Shown piece by piece: positions 36,061 through 47,084 of a stretch of DNA of 64,000 bases. The stretch is from Siphonodentalium dalli. Taxonomy: Eukaryota; Mollusca; Scaphopoda; Gadilida; Siphonodentaliidae. The notes beneath the pieces are model-generated. The model was not told the DNA's origin and ran no database searches. It saw only the letters and a program-made list of their open reading frames with translations. Location of the stretch: NCBI GenBank assembly GCA_032622095.1, contig CP136064.1, positions 147,068,864 to 147,132,863 of the forward strand, read 5' to 3'. Numbering within the stretch: position 1 is the first letter of the stretch; each line of letters begins with the position of its first letter. Both the position numbers and the translations under genes were made by a program.

Positions 36061-36240
36061 ACAGACAAATTGGCTGAGAGTGCGTCACATGGCGGGCCGT
36101 AAATCACTTATTATCCTCGAGGGAAGCATTTTCTCAGTTGTTGACCGCTCACAGACAGATTGGCTGAGAGTGCGTCACATGGCGGGCCGTAAATCACTTA
36201 TTATCCTCGAGGGAAACATTTTCTCAGTTGTTGACCGCTC
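36061..36240. repeat. Near-perfect 90-bp tandem duplication
   Basis: Two copies (36061-36150 and 36151-36240) starting ACAGACA.ATTGGCTGAGAG and ending GTTGTTGACCGCTC differ at only about two positions, so the duplication is recent. Confidence 0.9.
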
Positions 36241-37073
36241 AGCTGTTACCAGTAAACATAGAACTACGAAGAACTCAACGCGGAGATATTCTCTCACAGC
36301 TCTCTATTCATTTCCGAAAACACTGTTTTTATAAACCCCACTGTTTCATAACAACCGCCAACTGTGGTGTTTGTTAATTTGCATAATTGTGTGTTTTTTT
36401 ATTTGCAATTAAAGCACGCTATGCATAAATGGTGTTATCACATACAAAAATCCGTTATAAGGTGTAATGTTCCTATTGGACCTTTTTATATCAATAATAA
36501 ATACCGTGGGACAAATAGATAAACCTTATTATGCAGTTGGTATGTGCTGCAGACAATTGCACATACGATGTGCATACGTTACAACGTTTATGTATAAGCT
36601 CTAAAGATCAAATAGCCACTCTTTACTGTTTATCAATTGACTATTTCTTTTCGGCAATACATTCCTCAGACTTCAGAAGAATACACTTATGTTGCGTAAC
36701 AATCTGTAACATATGTCAAATTTTTTTTGGCACAACTACAACGTGTTAGTTTCACATTTTAGCGTTCTGGAAATTAACACGTGTGCCTGCGTCCCGCTCA
36801 TTTGAACGAAACCGAACATTTCGCTGCATGGCTACTCAACTTCGAAACTGCTTTACTCCTCTTTCCCACCATGCGACCAGCAAACTGACCGGAGAATAGA
36901 TGCGCAAATGATGGATGTGTTAATTGATCCAGAATGTTAATGTTTTATTTTCTGAAAAGCGAGGATTCCAACATAAAATTAACTCTTCGAACTGGATTAA
37001 AGAATACACGCATGCACTTAGGCCTGCTATTAAGGAGGTTCGTGTAAACAAAACAGTTATCACACTTGTTTTC
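36241..37073. other. No gene seen
   Basis: AT-rich unique sequence. Overlapping frames of 72-89 codons on both strands show no family resemblance. Confidence 0.5.
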
Positions 37074-37168
37074 GTGAGACACGGGGATCTGTCGCCGCTC
37101 TCGACTTGGAATGTCATCCTCGGGCGACATTCCAGGTCTCGAGCGGGCGACAAATCCCCGTGTCTCAC
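37074..37168. repeat. GC-rich ~95-bp palindrome
   Basis: Left arm GTGAGACACGGGGATCTGTC... and right arm ...GACAAATCCCCGTGTCTCAC pair over about 43 bp with few mismatches around a 9-nt loop (ATCCTCGGG). It is GC-rich in an AT-rich setting, and could be a MITE or a structured RNA or DNA element. Function unknown. Confidence 0.75.
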
Positions 37169-37355
37169 TCAATCGCGGGCGAGAACTGTATAATATTTAG
37201 AGTTAACAGGACAAAACCTAGATAAAATCAAATTATTATTACATGTATATTTGTATTACTATTCAACGGGGACTGCAGGTAGACCCCTCTTGGTTATGCT
37301 TTCCCCGAAAGCTCATTGCATGGTATACCATTACATTTTTATAGCTAATGGTATA

Positions 37356-38756
37356 TCTAATATATATTTGAGGAAAGTTTGTGTGTGTGTGTGTGTGTGG
37401 CCGCGATGGACTCTAAAACGGCTCGACCGATTTCGACGAAACTTGGTACGGGCACATAGTATCACCCGGGAACCATCCGTTTGTTCGCGTGGCGTGACCT
37501 TCAAAACTCATATATCCGGATTCAGCGTGATTGTTACCCGATGCAGGGAGGATAACTCTATATTCACACGACGTAAAAAATTACGACGTTTACGAACGTA
37601 TTGTCAATTTGCAGGCTATTAAGAGTCAATTTGCAGGCTATTAAGAATAGTTTATCTACTTGAGTGAAAATACGGCATTTCCCGGCTACGTCACAAAATA
37701 TCCCAAAATATAGAATTTACAATTTCTGATATATACATTTTTGTTACAGCTGATATTCTTAAGTCTATTTTGAATACATTTGCTATTATTTTCCACACCT
37801 CGCTTAGTGCGAAGTCCTCTAGAGTTACCCTTATCGGCCTTTTAGCTAAAATCAAATCTTCTCAGATCAGCGCCTGGTACGTCCCCACAGGGGACTTCGA
37901 GGTTGGTTTGATGAGAATGGTGGACGGAAGAATCACCTTCTAAACATCATTGTCCACCAGGTGCTACGCTTTTTGTCTGGTCGGACGGCTGGCGCTGCCC
38001 CCCTCCCAAGCCGTGAATGACAACAACTAATAAAAAGTTGTTGGGCCGATTTCGACCAAATTTTGTATGTGCGGGCAGTTTCGTCAAATCCGGATGCCCG
38101 TGCGGCGTGACCTTGACCTTTCAAATGACATTGAACCCGTATCTCGGTATCCGCTGAGCCGATTTCCACCATTTTTGGGGTGCTGGTGTAGTTTGACACC
38201 AGGAGTAAAAGGGACATATCCGTTGCCCGTGCGGCGTGACCTTGACCTTCCAATGACCTTGAACTCATATCTCGGGATCCGCTGAGCCGATTTCCACCGA
38301 ATTTGGTGGAAACGGGTAGTTTGAGGCGCTTTGTAATTCGTCACACCGGATGCCCGTGCGGCGTGACATTGACCTTTCAAATGACATTGAACCTGTATCT
38401 CGGTATCCGCTGGGCCGATTTCCACCATTTTCGGGGTGTTGGTGTAAATGGGGATGCCAATGAATTTCGTCCCACCGAGATGCCCATGCAGCGTGACCTT
38501 GACCTTCAAATGACCTTGACTCTCTATCTCAGGGTCAGATGGGACGATCAGGATGAAATTTCATAGGGAGGGATATTTCGGGTAGCCAAACATTTTCAAC
38601 GGGTAGCGGCATGATCTTGACCTTTTAAATGACCTTGAACCTGTATCTCTGGATCCGCTGGGCCGATTTTCTCCATTTTTGGGGTATTGGTATAGATGGG
38701 TATGCCAATAAAAAACAACACAACGACTATCCCCGCCAGGACGGGTACCCAGCTAG
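37356..38756 (+). mobile_element. Helitron array copy H1
   Basis: First of nine head-to-tail copies. Preceded by A, it starts TCTAATATATATTTGAGGAA and ends with the hairpin CCCGCCAGGACGGG-TACCCAG-CTAG. At 1401 bp it has the longest interior, with several TGACCTTGACCTT modules (38100-38640) interleaved with 'CTGAGCCGATTTCCACC' text. Confidence 0.75.
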
Positions 38757-39282
38757 TCCACTATATATTTTGAGAACTCCGTATATATATATATGTGTGT
38801 GTGTATATTTGTCCTCTATAGACTCCAAAACGGCTGCACCTATTGGGCTCAAACTTCCCATCTAAGGGTAAAAACCCACGGGAATGGTCGTCGCGGCGTT
38901 TTGGAGAAGCTCAGAGCACCCGTTCTTCAATCCCAATCATCAAAATCACCACAAACGGCACTGCAGGGGTTAATCGGGTTGATAGTTAAAGAGCGTTCCT
39001 ATCCGCAGTGTAGTTGATAAAGAGCGTATGTGCGTAATGTGATTCTTACGTCTTTACACGGACGTCAGCGTCGGTATCCAGGCATGAGCGTGTTGTGTGA
39101 TTCTTACGTACTTAGGACTTCCTAGGAACGGGGATCGGGTCAGTTTTTACGCCCTAGGTGATCTTCACCTTGAAACGGGTATCCACAACTGATATATATG
39201 TGTGTGTCCTTTATAGACTCGAACCGATTGAGCTCAAACTTGCTACCTACGGGAAGTGTCATGGGCGGGTTAAACCTGCTAG
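38757..39282 (+). mobile_element. Helitron array copy H2
   Basis: 526 bp; TCCACTATATATTTTGAGAA start directly after the CTAG of H1, then a TATATGTGTGTG run. The 3' hairpin has decayed (GGGCGGGTTAAACCTG-CTAG). It contains two AAAGAGCGT motifs near 38990 and 39020. Confidence 0.75.
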
Positions 39283-39798
39283 TCTACTGTATATTTTGAG
39301 ACTTCCGTATATATATGTGTGTGTATATCCTTTATAGACTCGAAAACGGCTCGACCGATTCAGCCCAAACTTGCTATCTAAGGGTAAAAAGCCACGGGAA
39401 ATGTCACCGGTTCTGAGAACGTCCGAGCACTCCTTCGCCATGCCACTGTCCTTGGAATTGAGGGGTTAAATACTTGCCGAAATTTTAAAGTTACTTCGCC
39501 TACATCATAAAAGTCTGTTTTTGTGTAGTGTGATTCTTATGTCTCCAGACATGTCAAATACATTGTAATTTTCAGCAGCAGGGGGGGGGGGGGGGGCTAG
39601 CATAATTTAGTAATTTTTGTCCGTAATCATACCGTTATTGACGTCATCGCCGAGAGGCTTTATCTGTATAACGTCATAAGGGTGCTGCTTTAACGGGCGA
39701 CGTCATTGACCTTGTAGGATGTGTGGATAGTGCCTGTACGGGGTTACCTTGAAAAAAGCCATGGGACCAATCCCACCAGTGGCGTGCTAATCTGCTAG
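39283..39798 (+). mobile_element. Helitron array copy H3
   Basis: 516 bp; TCTACTGTATATTTTGAGAC start and CCCACCAGTGGCGTG-CTAATCTG-CTAG end, with one stem base changed. A 16-G run (39581-39596) interrupts the interior. Confidence 0.8.
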
Positions 39799-40447
39799 TC
39801 TATCTATTATATATTTTGGAAGATCTGTGTGTCTGTCTGTGTGTCTGTGTGTCTGTGTGTTCGCGACGGACTCGAAAACGGCCCAGCCGATTTCGATGAA
39901 ACTTGGTATGTGGGGGTATTTTCGGCCGGGGACGAACATAGGCATATTAATTTGCCCGTGCGATGTGACATTGACCTTAAAATCGGGTCATTTCAAGGTC
40001 AAACGCCCGAATATCACGGGATTTCGATGAAACTTGGAATGTGGGGGTATCTTCGATCGGGGAGTGCCATAAACCTATTAATTTTCCCGTGCGAAGTGAA
40101 CTTGACCTTGAAATCGGGTCATTTCAAGGTCAAACGCCCGAATATCACGGGATTTCGATGAAACTTGGTATGTGGGGGTGCTTTCGTATGGGCAGTCTCA
40201 TAAGAGTATTCATTTGCCCGTGCGACGTGACCTTGACCTTGAAATTGGGTCAATTCAAGGTCAAATCGCGAAATTTTATGGGATTTCGACGAAATTTGAT
40301 ACATGTGGGCACTTTTGTCAACTGAGTGTTTTGGACGGGTCAAATCGTGACCCCGACCTGACCTTGACCTTCAAAATGATCAATTCAAGGTCAAATCGGG
40401 TAAAACCGGATGGATTTCGACGGGCACGTTTGTCGGTTACCTTCTAG
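39799..40447 (+). mobile_element. Helitron array copy H4 (C-type interior)
   Basis: 649 bp; starts TCTATCTATTATATATTTTG and carries the C-type interior with three GATTTCGATGAAACTTGG..TGTGGGGGT modules, ending ...ACCTTCTAG. The hairpin is not preserved, so it is probably a fused or truncated 3' end. It is a C-type copy embedded among H-type copies. Confidence 0.7.
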
Positions 40448-41651
40448 TATATATATATATTTGAGACTTCTGTATATATATGTGTGTATATGTGTGTGTG
40501 GGTACGTCATGGAATCGAAAACGCCTGGACGGATCGAGCTCAAATTTTGTATATAAGTGTAAAACAAAAACGGGGATCGCCGACGTCGTATTTTGGACAA
40601 GCTCTGATCACTCATTATCCACTCCCAATTAATAAAATCACCGCAAACACGGCGGGGGTTAATCGGGTTGATATTCGCTCGCGATCCAAGAGGAGTAACT
40701 CTACATTTTTTTTATATCTGTATATGTATATTTTTATATTCATATTCACTTCAAACTGCTAAACCCGTTGAGCCAAAACTTGCTAATACCTCGCAAAATA
40801 TAGAATTTACATTTTCTGATGTATACATTTTTTGTTACGGCTGAAAATCTTAGTCTATTTCCGAAATATTCAGATTTTAAAGTATAAACTTACACACCAC
40901 AATTCCTGCTAACTGACGCAGCTATATGGCTGCTGAAATTTAAGTGAATCCGACGCACTGCGATACGTCCCGAATCTGACGGGACTTCCACTTCCCCAAA
41001 CCGTGAACACCAACGACATTGTTGGCGAGAAAATAGCCCCCAAGCCGTAAATATCAACAACAACAACATTGTTGGCGAGAAAATAATTAGTTAAAATTAC
41101 TAAATACACGCAATCCTATTTTCCCTTTTCGGCAATGTGAGATTTTTCGGGGAGCCGTGATGCCAACAACAACGACCCTAAGCCCTGAATGCCAACAACA
41201 ACGACATCATCGGGTCAGTTTTTTAAGTGAATCCGAGGCACTGCGATACGTCCCGAATCTGACGGGACTTCCACTGCCCAAAACCGTGAACGCCAACGAC
41301 ATTGTTGGCGAGAAAATAGCCCCCAAGCCGTAAATATCAACAACGACATTTTTGGCGATAAAATAATTAGTTAAAATTATTAAATACACACAATCCTATT
41401 TTCCCTATACGGCAATGTGAGATTTTTCGGGTAGCCCCGAGCCGTGATGCCAACAACAACGACCCGAAGCCCTGAATGCCAACAACAATGACATCATCGG
41501 GTCAGTTTTTTCCGCCCGATGTACCTTAAATCATACCTATTTTAGGGAGGGTACAATAATTTCTCTTAAAAAGGCATGATTAACTCATTGAAAAGCGAAA
41601 AAATAAATCATGGTTCGGACCAACGCCGCCAGTGGCGGGCTAACCCGCTAG
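40448..41651 (+). mobile_element. Helitron array copy H5
   Basis: 1204 bp. The 5' end has decayed to a TATATATATATTTGAGACTTC form. The 3' end has an intact hairpin CCGCCAGTGGCGG-GCTAACCCG-CTAG. It contains an internal tandem duplication: the 'CCGACGCACTGCGATACGTCCC' type text at 40950 recurs near 41230, with clusters of CAACAACGACAT. Confidence 0.7.
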
Positions 41652-42203
41652 TCTACTATATATTTTCAGACTTCCGTATATATATGTGTATATATGTCTG
41701 TATATACTTTATAGAGTATAAATACGGCTCCATTGGCCGTCTCGAGGCGAAATTTCGTACTTAATTTCGTACGTAGGGCTTCGTAGGAACGGGGTAGATT
41801 TTCATCGGGTCAGTTTTTCCGCCCGAGGTGATCTTCACCTTGAAACGGGTACCCACCATTGTTTTTTCTTTTTTTTCCTTTATAGACTCCAACCGATTGA
41901 GTTCAAACTTGCTACCTCCGGGAAGTGTCATGAACGGGTTAAATTGTGACCCCGATCTGACCTTGAAAATGATAAATTCAAGGTCAAATCGGGTCAAATT
42001 GAAAAACAAAAAAATTTATTAAAAAATTAATTAAAATTTTTTATTAAAAAAGCCAGTAAATTAAAAAGGCACAATTAACTCATTGAAAAACAAAAAATTA
42101 AATTAAAAAATTAATTAAAAAAATTAATTAAAAATAATTATTAAACAAATTAAAAATTGTCATGTTTCTGACGATTGCCGTCAGTGGCGGGCCAACCTGC
42201 TAG
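41652..42203 (+). mobile_element. Helitron array copy H6
   Basis: 552 bp; TCTACTATATATTTTCAGAC start, 3' CGTCAGTGGCGGGCCAACCTG-CTAG. A stretch of AATTAATTAAAA repeats (42010-42150) lies before the 3' end. Confidence 0.8.
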
Positions 42204-43149
42204 TCTCCTATATATTTTGAGACTTCCGTATATATATATATGTGTGTGTGTATATGTGTACTTCATGGAATCGAAAAGGGCTGGTCGGGTCGAGCTCAAA
42301 TTTCGTATATAAGGGTAAAATCCCACGGACACCGTAGTTGTCGCGTTTTGGAGAAGCTCTGAGCACCCTTTCTCCACTCCCAATCATTAAAATCACAGCG
42401 AACGGCCCTGCGGTGGTTAATCAAGTGATAATTTAATGAGCGTTATATATGACGCGTAGCTATCAAAAGAGCGTTTGTTTGCAATTCAACGCAACGCAGA
42501 GATATACGGGAACAATATTTTGAGTGCTCTCCGCATGCTCGATTGAGTTCAAACTTCCTATCTAAGGGTAAAATCCCACGACACCGTAGTTGTCGCGTTT
42601 TGGAGAAGCTCTGAGCACCCTTTCTCCACTCCCAATCATCAAAATCACCGCGAACGGCACTGTCTACATTGCGTCATTATACAGACATGAGCGTGTTGTG
42701 TGATTCTTACATACTCAGGGCTTCCTAGGAACGCGGATCGGGTCAGTTTTTCCGCCCTAGGTGGTGTTCACATTGAAACGGGTACCCAAAAATTATATAT
42801 ATGCGTGTTGTGTGATTCTTACGTACTTAGGGCTTCCTATGAACGCGGATCGGGTCAGTTTTTCGCCCTAGGTGATTTTTACCTAATATAGTAGATAGAT
42901 GTGTGCATGTGTCCTTTATAGACTCGAACCGATTGCGCTCACAATTGCTACCCACGGGAAGTGTCATGAACGGGTTAAATTGTGACCCCGACCTGACCTT
43001 GACCTTGAAAATGATCAATTCAAGGTCAAATCGGGTAAAATATTGAAGAAAAAAATAAAAAAATAAAAAAAAAAACATAAAAATTAAATTCAAAAATTAA
43101 AATTGTCATGTTTCTGACCAACCACGCCAGTGGCGGGCTAACCTGCTAG
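42204..43149 (+). mobile_element. Helitron array copy H7
   Basis: 946 bp; TCTCCTATATATTTTGAGAC start, 3' CGCCAGTGGCGGGCTAACCTG-CTAG. The interior repeats the 'AGCTCTGAGCACCCTTTCTC' module twice. Confidence 0.8.
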
Positions 43150-44346
43150 TTTACTATATATATTGAGACTTCCGTATATATAAGGATTAACTGTCATGTG
43201 GACTGTTTTTATGGAGATGTAACGGTGAGGTAAGTGGACATAACTTGTGTAAAACCCGAAGGGTTTTACTTACAAGTTATGTCCACTTACCTCACCGTTA
43301 CATCTCCATAAAAATAGTCCACATGACAGTTAATCCTTATATTTATATACATTTAGCGAAAAGGCCACTTTTGTAAATATATTTAAATCGAAAAGTGTAT
43401 CGTGACAAGATCAGCCCAAAATACCATATAGCACCCTTGGCAAACGTTAATAGGAACAATTTCTCTTCATGTTGAAACCCGATGATGTATTAAATCAATC
43501 CTGCGCCAGTCAAAATGCGCCCAAAGCATTACGCGTTCGTCTTTCCAAACCTAATGACGTATCGATGGTGTTATTAGCTTGGTGTTATGAGGCGTTGCGC
43601 ATTCACCGAGAAATAACTGCAACTAGCCACGTGGGCGCCGACCAATCAGAATGCAGGATTTAGTGATGACAACACTTAGTGTGTAAATATATATGTATAT
43701 ATATAATATGTGTGTGTATATCCTTTATAGACTCGACCGATTGAGCCCTTGAAACTTCCTATCTAAGGGTAAAAATCCGCGGGAAGTGCCATCGCACCGA
43801 TTCTGAGAACGCCCGAGCACTACTCCACCCTTCAAGTGCCACCGTAATGGGGATTGAAGGGTTAATCGCGTGATAATTAATGAGCGTTTATATATGAGGC
43901 GTCGCTATTAATTAAAGAGCGTTTATCTACTTTAGTCAAAATACGGCATGTGACCGTCTCGCTCGGAAACTGGGGATATCGAGACGAAATTTCGTACTTA
44001 GGGGTTCCAAGGGACGGGGGAGATTTTCGTCGGGTCAGTTTGTCCGCCCGATGTGACCTTGATCTTGAAACGGGTACCCACAAATGACCTTGGATGATAT
44101 CTCGGTCGTCAGCGGTGACATCGACGTGAAATTTGTTCTGTATTGTCAGCTCGGGACGGGAAATATTTTTGTCGGGTTATTTCATCCACCCAACATGGCC
44201 TTGACACGGGTACCCGCAAATGACCTTGGGCGATATTTCGGGCATCAGTGGTGGCGGCGACATACGGGGTCACCTTAAAACACAAAAATGAATGGATCGA
44301 CCAAATCCATAGGACGAATCCCGCCAGTGGCGGGCTAATCTGCTAG
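43150..44346 (+). mobile_element. Helitron array copy H8, split by foldback insert
   Basis: Starts TTTACTATATATATTGAGAC (first bases degraded) and ends CCCGCCAGTGGCGGG-CTAATCTG-CTAG. Its TATATA microsatellite is interrupted at about 43179 and resumes at about 43685 (TATATATAATATGTGTGTGT), the gap being filled by the foldback segment. Confidence 0.8.
43179..43680. mobile_element. Foldback segment inside H8
   Basis: 43179-43341 is a near-perfect palindrome: TATAAGGATTAACTGTCATG on the left, its inverse at the right edge, 78-bp arms and a tiny loop at AAACCCGAAGGGTTTT. It is followed by ~340 bp with no coding potential. The same sequence, with one arm only, occurs inverted at 33438-33680, so it is a dispersed mobile repeat. 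Superfamily unknown. Confidence 0.75.
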
Positions 44347-44983
44347 TCTACTATACATTTTGAGACTTCCTTATATGTGCATATCCTTTATAGACTCGAA
44401 AACGGCTCGACCAATTGAGCCCAAACTTGCTATCTAAGGGTAAAAACCACGAGAAGTGCCATCGCACCGCTTCTGAGAACGTCCGAGCACTCCTTCACCA
44501 TTCGCCCTGCCACCGTCGTTGGAATTGATGGGTTAATGATTAAGTAGCGTTCGTATCTGCGGTGTCGTTGTTATAGAGCGGTTTGATACACGAGTATAAA
44601 TACGCATTCGATCGTCTCGGAAACTGGGGACATCGAGACGAAATTTCGTACTTAGGGCTTCCAAGGGACGGGGGAGATTTTCGTCGGGTCAGTTTGTCCG
44701 CCTGAGATGACATTGACCTTGAAACGGGTACCCAAAAATTACCTTGAGCGATATCTCGGTCGTCAGCGGTGACATCGACGTGAAATTTGTTATGTATGGT
44801 CAACTCGGGACGAGGAATATTTTTGTCGGGTTATTTTGTCCACCCAACATGACCTTGAAACGGGTACCCGCAAATGATAGCATGCTGTCGGCGTGGCTGT
44901 ACGGGGTTACCATGCAAAACAAAAAGTAATGGATCGACCAAAGCCAGGGGACCAATCCCGCCAGTGGCGGGCTAATCTGCTAG
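44347..44983 (+). mobile_element. Helitron array copy H9 (last)
   Basis: 637 bp; TCTACTATACATTTTGAGAC start, textbook 3' end CCCGCCAGTGGCGGG-CTAATCTG-CTAG followed by the target T at 44984. Together with A at 37355 this frames the nine-copy array as a single A|T insertion. Confidence 0.85.
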
Positions 44984-45195
44984 TACTTTATAAACGCGTT
45001 ATGCATAAATAATCATAGTCATATATTCATTTAAATAAGAACGGATATATATATATATTGCTACAAACTCCAAACGAAGAACAGATGTTACACTACTGCA
45101 AATACAACCAATTAATATTCCATTCAATTTACTTTAAAATACCATTAAAATGCCTTAACCCATTAAAATATGGCATTATTTCTTGCAACAAACCT

Positions 45196-45316
45196 ATGCA
45201 CGTTGTACGGTGTACCTATATTGGCTATCAGCATATTAATCCGCCTATGCGACGACCCAGATTACGATATCAAATATATGAATTTATATACGTCCTTGAA
45301 ATTAACATTCTCTACG
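45196..45316 (+). repeat. Direct repeat, upstream copy (~121 bp)
   Basis: ATGCACGTTGTACGGTGTAC ... CCGCCTATGCGACGACCCAG ... ACATTCTCTACG. It is repeated 811 bp further on at 46007-46128, just before the VDE-like gene. The surrounding 44984-46256 has no other feature I can support. Confidence 0.85.
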
Positions 45317-46006
45317 CCATAAAACACCATTATTGTTTTAATGTAATGGCCAATGACCCATGCAATAGGTTAGCTTCCCCATTAAACATACCCAGTACGT
45401 TAATGCCCATTAGAAGCCAATTCAAATATGTAATGTGAAAATGTTATGGCCACGAACACGTGTGTGTTTATTGTCCATTACAGTGTTAACAAAGCATTAA
45501 ATATTGTTAGTGTTGCATGGCCATTATATCGAGTCACATGCAAGCTAAAGTCTTAGAGATTAAGCACACTATAAACTTCAAATTTAAATAGAGGTTTCGG
45601 TGCAAATATACTCTATGGGGCAAATGTTACAGAATGTCATGTGTTTCGATATAGGACTTTATATTTAAATTAACGGATAATTCTTTGGCGGATGGGGTTA
45701 GATGAAATATTCGATTAGTTTCTATTTTTGATTTTTTCAATATGGTCAGGTGTTAAAATTGTAATTCCAGAAGAAATGTCTCAAAAGTAAATTGATGGTA
45801 GTATTGGATAATTTACCTAAAATATTAGCCGCGGCTAAAAGTCTGGTGATATATCATCACTCTTTCCTATAGGCGACTTCTCACATAACCTTCGCTCTGG
45901 AAAATTCATGATCGCCAATCACAATTGGTCACTTCGTCACCCTTTTAATTTAGGAAAAGTGAACAAAAATAACTATGTTATCTTCGTCTTGTCGTTACCT
46001 ATATCG

Positions 46007-46128
46007 ATGCACGTTGTACGGTGTAGCTATATTGGCTGTCAGCATATTACTCCGCCTATGAGACGACCCAGATTACGATCTCAAATATATGCATGTATAT
46101 ACGTCCTTCAAAGTTAACATTCTCTACG
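46007..46128 (+). repeat. Direct repeat, gene-proximal copy
   Basis: Second copy of the 121-bp repeat, ending ~130 bp before the ATG of the VDE-like gene, so it lies in the probable promoter or 5' UTR. It could be a regulatory block or the trace of a tandem gene duplication whose first gene was lost. Confidence 0.7.
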
Positions 46129-46256
46129 ACGGACTGTCGATTTTGAACGGAAATACATATCAGTATTCGCGGCGACATCAAGTAGCGCTGATAAAGTATG
46201 CATGTATAGGTAACTTCGCTGATATAACTTTCTCTTTCAAATATCGACCAGATAGA

Positions 46257-47084
46257 ATGGGACGGATACTACACTCGTTGTTGGTGGCCGTTGTGGTTTT
46301 CGGCTCGGTGTCGAGTGCTGCGAGCGTCAGTAAATTTTGCCTTACTCTTCATTGCTTACCCCAGCTGACAGCCTGTCTGCTGGACAGCCAATGCATGAAT
46401 GCAACACAATGTATAGATAAATGTGTCGATGACAAAGTGTGTAAGTCGCGGTGCATTGATTCCTACGCTACAAGTACGCTGGATAATTTCCTTGAATGTG
46501 GCGCGAGGAAATATGACTGCATAGGTGCAGAAAACACGAATGATGTACAATGCTTGACTCCGGAAGTAGTTCCACGGTTTAACCGGTCATGGATTTCGGG
46601 AACTTGGTTAACTCTCAGCGGGAAAAACCCTGTGGTGGATTGTTATGACTGCCAGGTTACCGTCATAGAACCGTCAGCGCATGAAGGTTTCTTCAATCTC
46701 CATAGATCATATAAAGTCAGAACATTAGAAAATAAACTGCGTGAGATCAGTCGTAGCAATAACTTTCAGCAAAGTGAATCTACAACTGGAATATTCTACT
46801 TGTCTGGGACTAAAGCCGGTCTTGCACACACGGAGACTTGGTATATTCTTGACGTGGCGGAGAATGGAGAATATGTGTTCGTTTATTACTGCGGTAATAC
46901 AGGTGGTGCTCGTTATTTCGGTGCATTCGTTCTAGTCAGGAACACATCCACCTTAATGGGAGAAAGCGAACATATAGCCAGTATAGCAACCAAATATAAC
47001 CTCGATTTCACGAACTTCTGCTCGCCAAATGTTGAAAAATGCCATGATCATAATGGAAAGGTTATTAACCACCATTCACGGTGA
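46257..47084 (+). CDS. Secreted VDE-like lipocalin, intact
   Basis: A 275-residue single-exon protein. Start at 46257: AGA-ATG-G is a strong context (A at -3, G at +4) and the ATG opens a signal peptide (MGRILHSLLVAVVVFGSVSS, cut near A21). The 56 upstream in-frame codons look non-coding. Residues 28-99 form a cysteine-rich domain with 11 Cys in the violaxanthin de-epoxidase spacing (KFCLTLHC, TAC, SQC, TQC, DKC, C...C, DNFLEC). Residues 112-232 form the VDE lipocalin domain: ISGTWLTLSG (115-122), NPVVDCYDCQ (124-133), TWYILDV (194-200), YVFVYYCGNTGG (206-217). A C-terminal pair is at C255/C262. Plant VDE has GKWYI, FDAFDCQ and WYIL..YIFVYYRGRN at these places. VDE reduces the epoxides of violaxanthin with ascorbate in thylakoids. 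An animal protein presumably acts in the secretory or extracellular space on another lipid or carotenoid; the substrate is unknown. Possible N-glycosylation at N48, N109 and N229. AATAAA at 47399 may end the transcript. Confidence 0.85.
   Translation: MGRILHSLLVAVVVFGSVSSAASVSKFCLTLHCLPQLTACLLDSQCMNATQCIDKCVDDKVCKSRCIDSYATSTLDNFLECGARKYDCIGAENTNDVQCLTPEVVPRFNRSWISGTWLTLSGKNPVVDCYDCQVTVIEPSAHEGFFNLHRSYKVRTLENKLREISRSNNFQQSESTTGIFYLSGTKAGLAHTETWYILDVAENGEYVFVYYCGNTGGARYFGAFVLVRNTSTLMGESEHIASIATKYNLDFTNFCSPNVEKCHDHNGKVINHHSR

Noticed and set aside
39581-39596. Run of 16 G as a G-quadruplex control element
   Set aside because: It is a single homopolymer inside a dead Helitron copy and may be a length-unstable sequencing tract. 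Nothing links it to a gene.
45058-45438. 126-codon ORF
   Set aside because: It overlaps the 121-bp direct repeat, and its composition looks like AT-rich non-coding sequence. No domain is seen.
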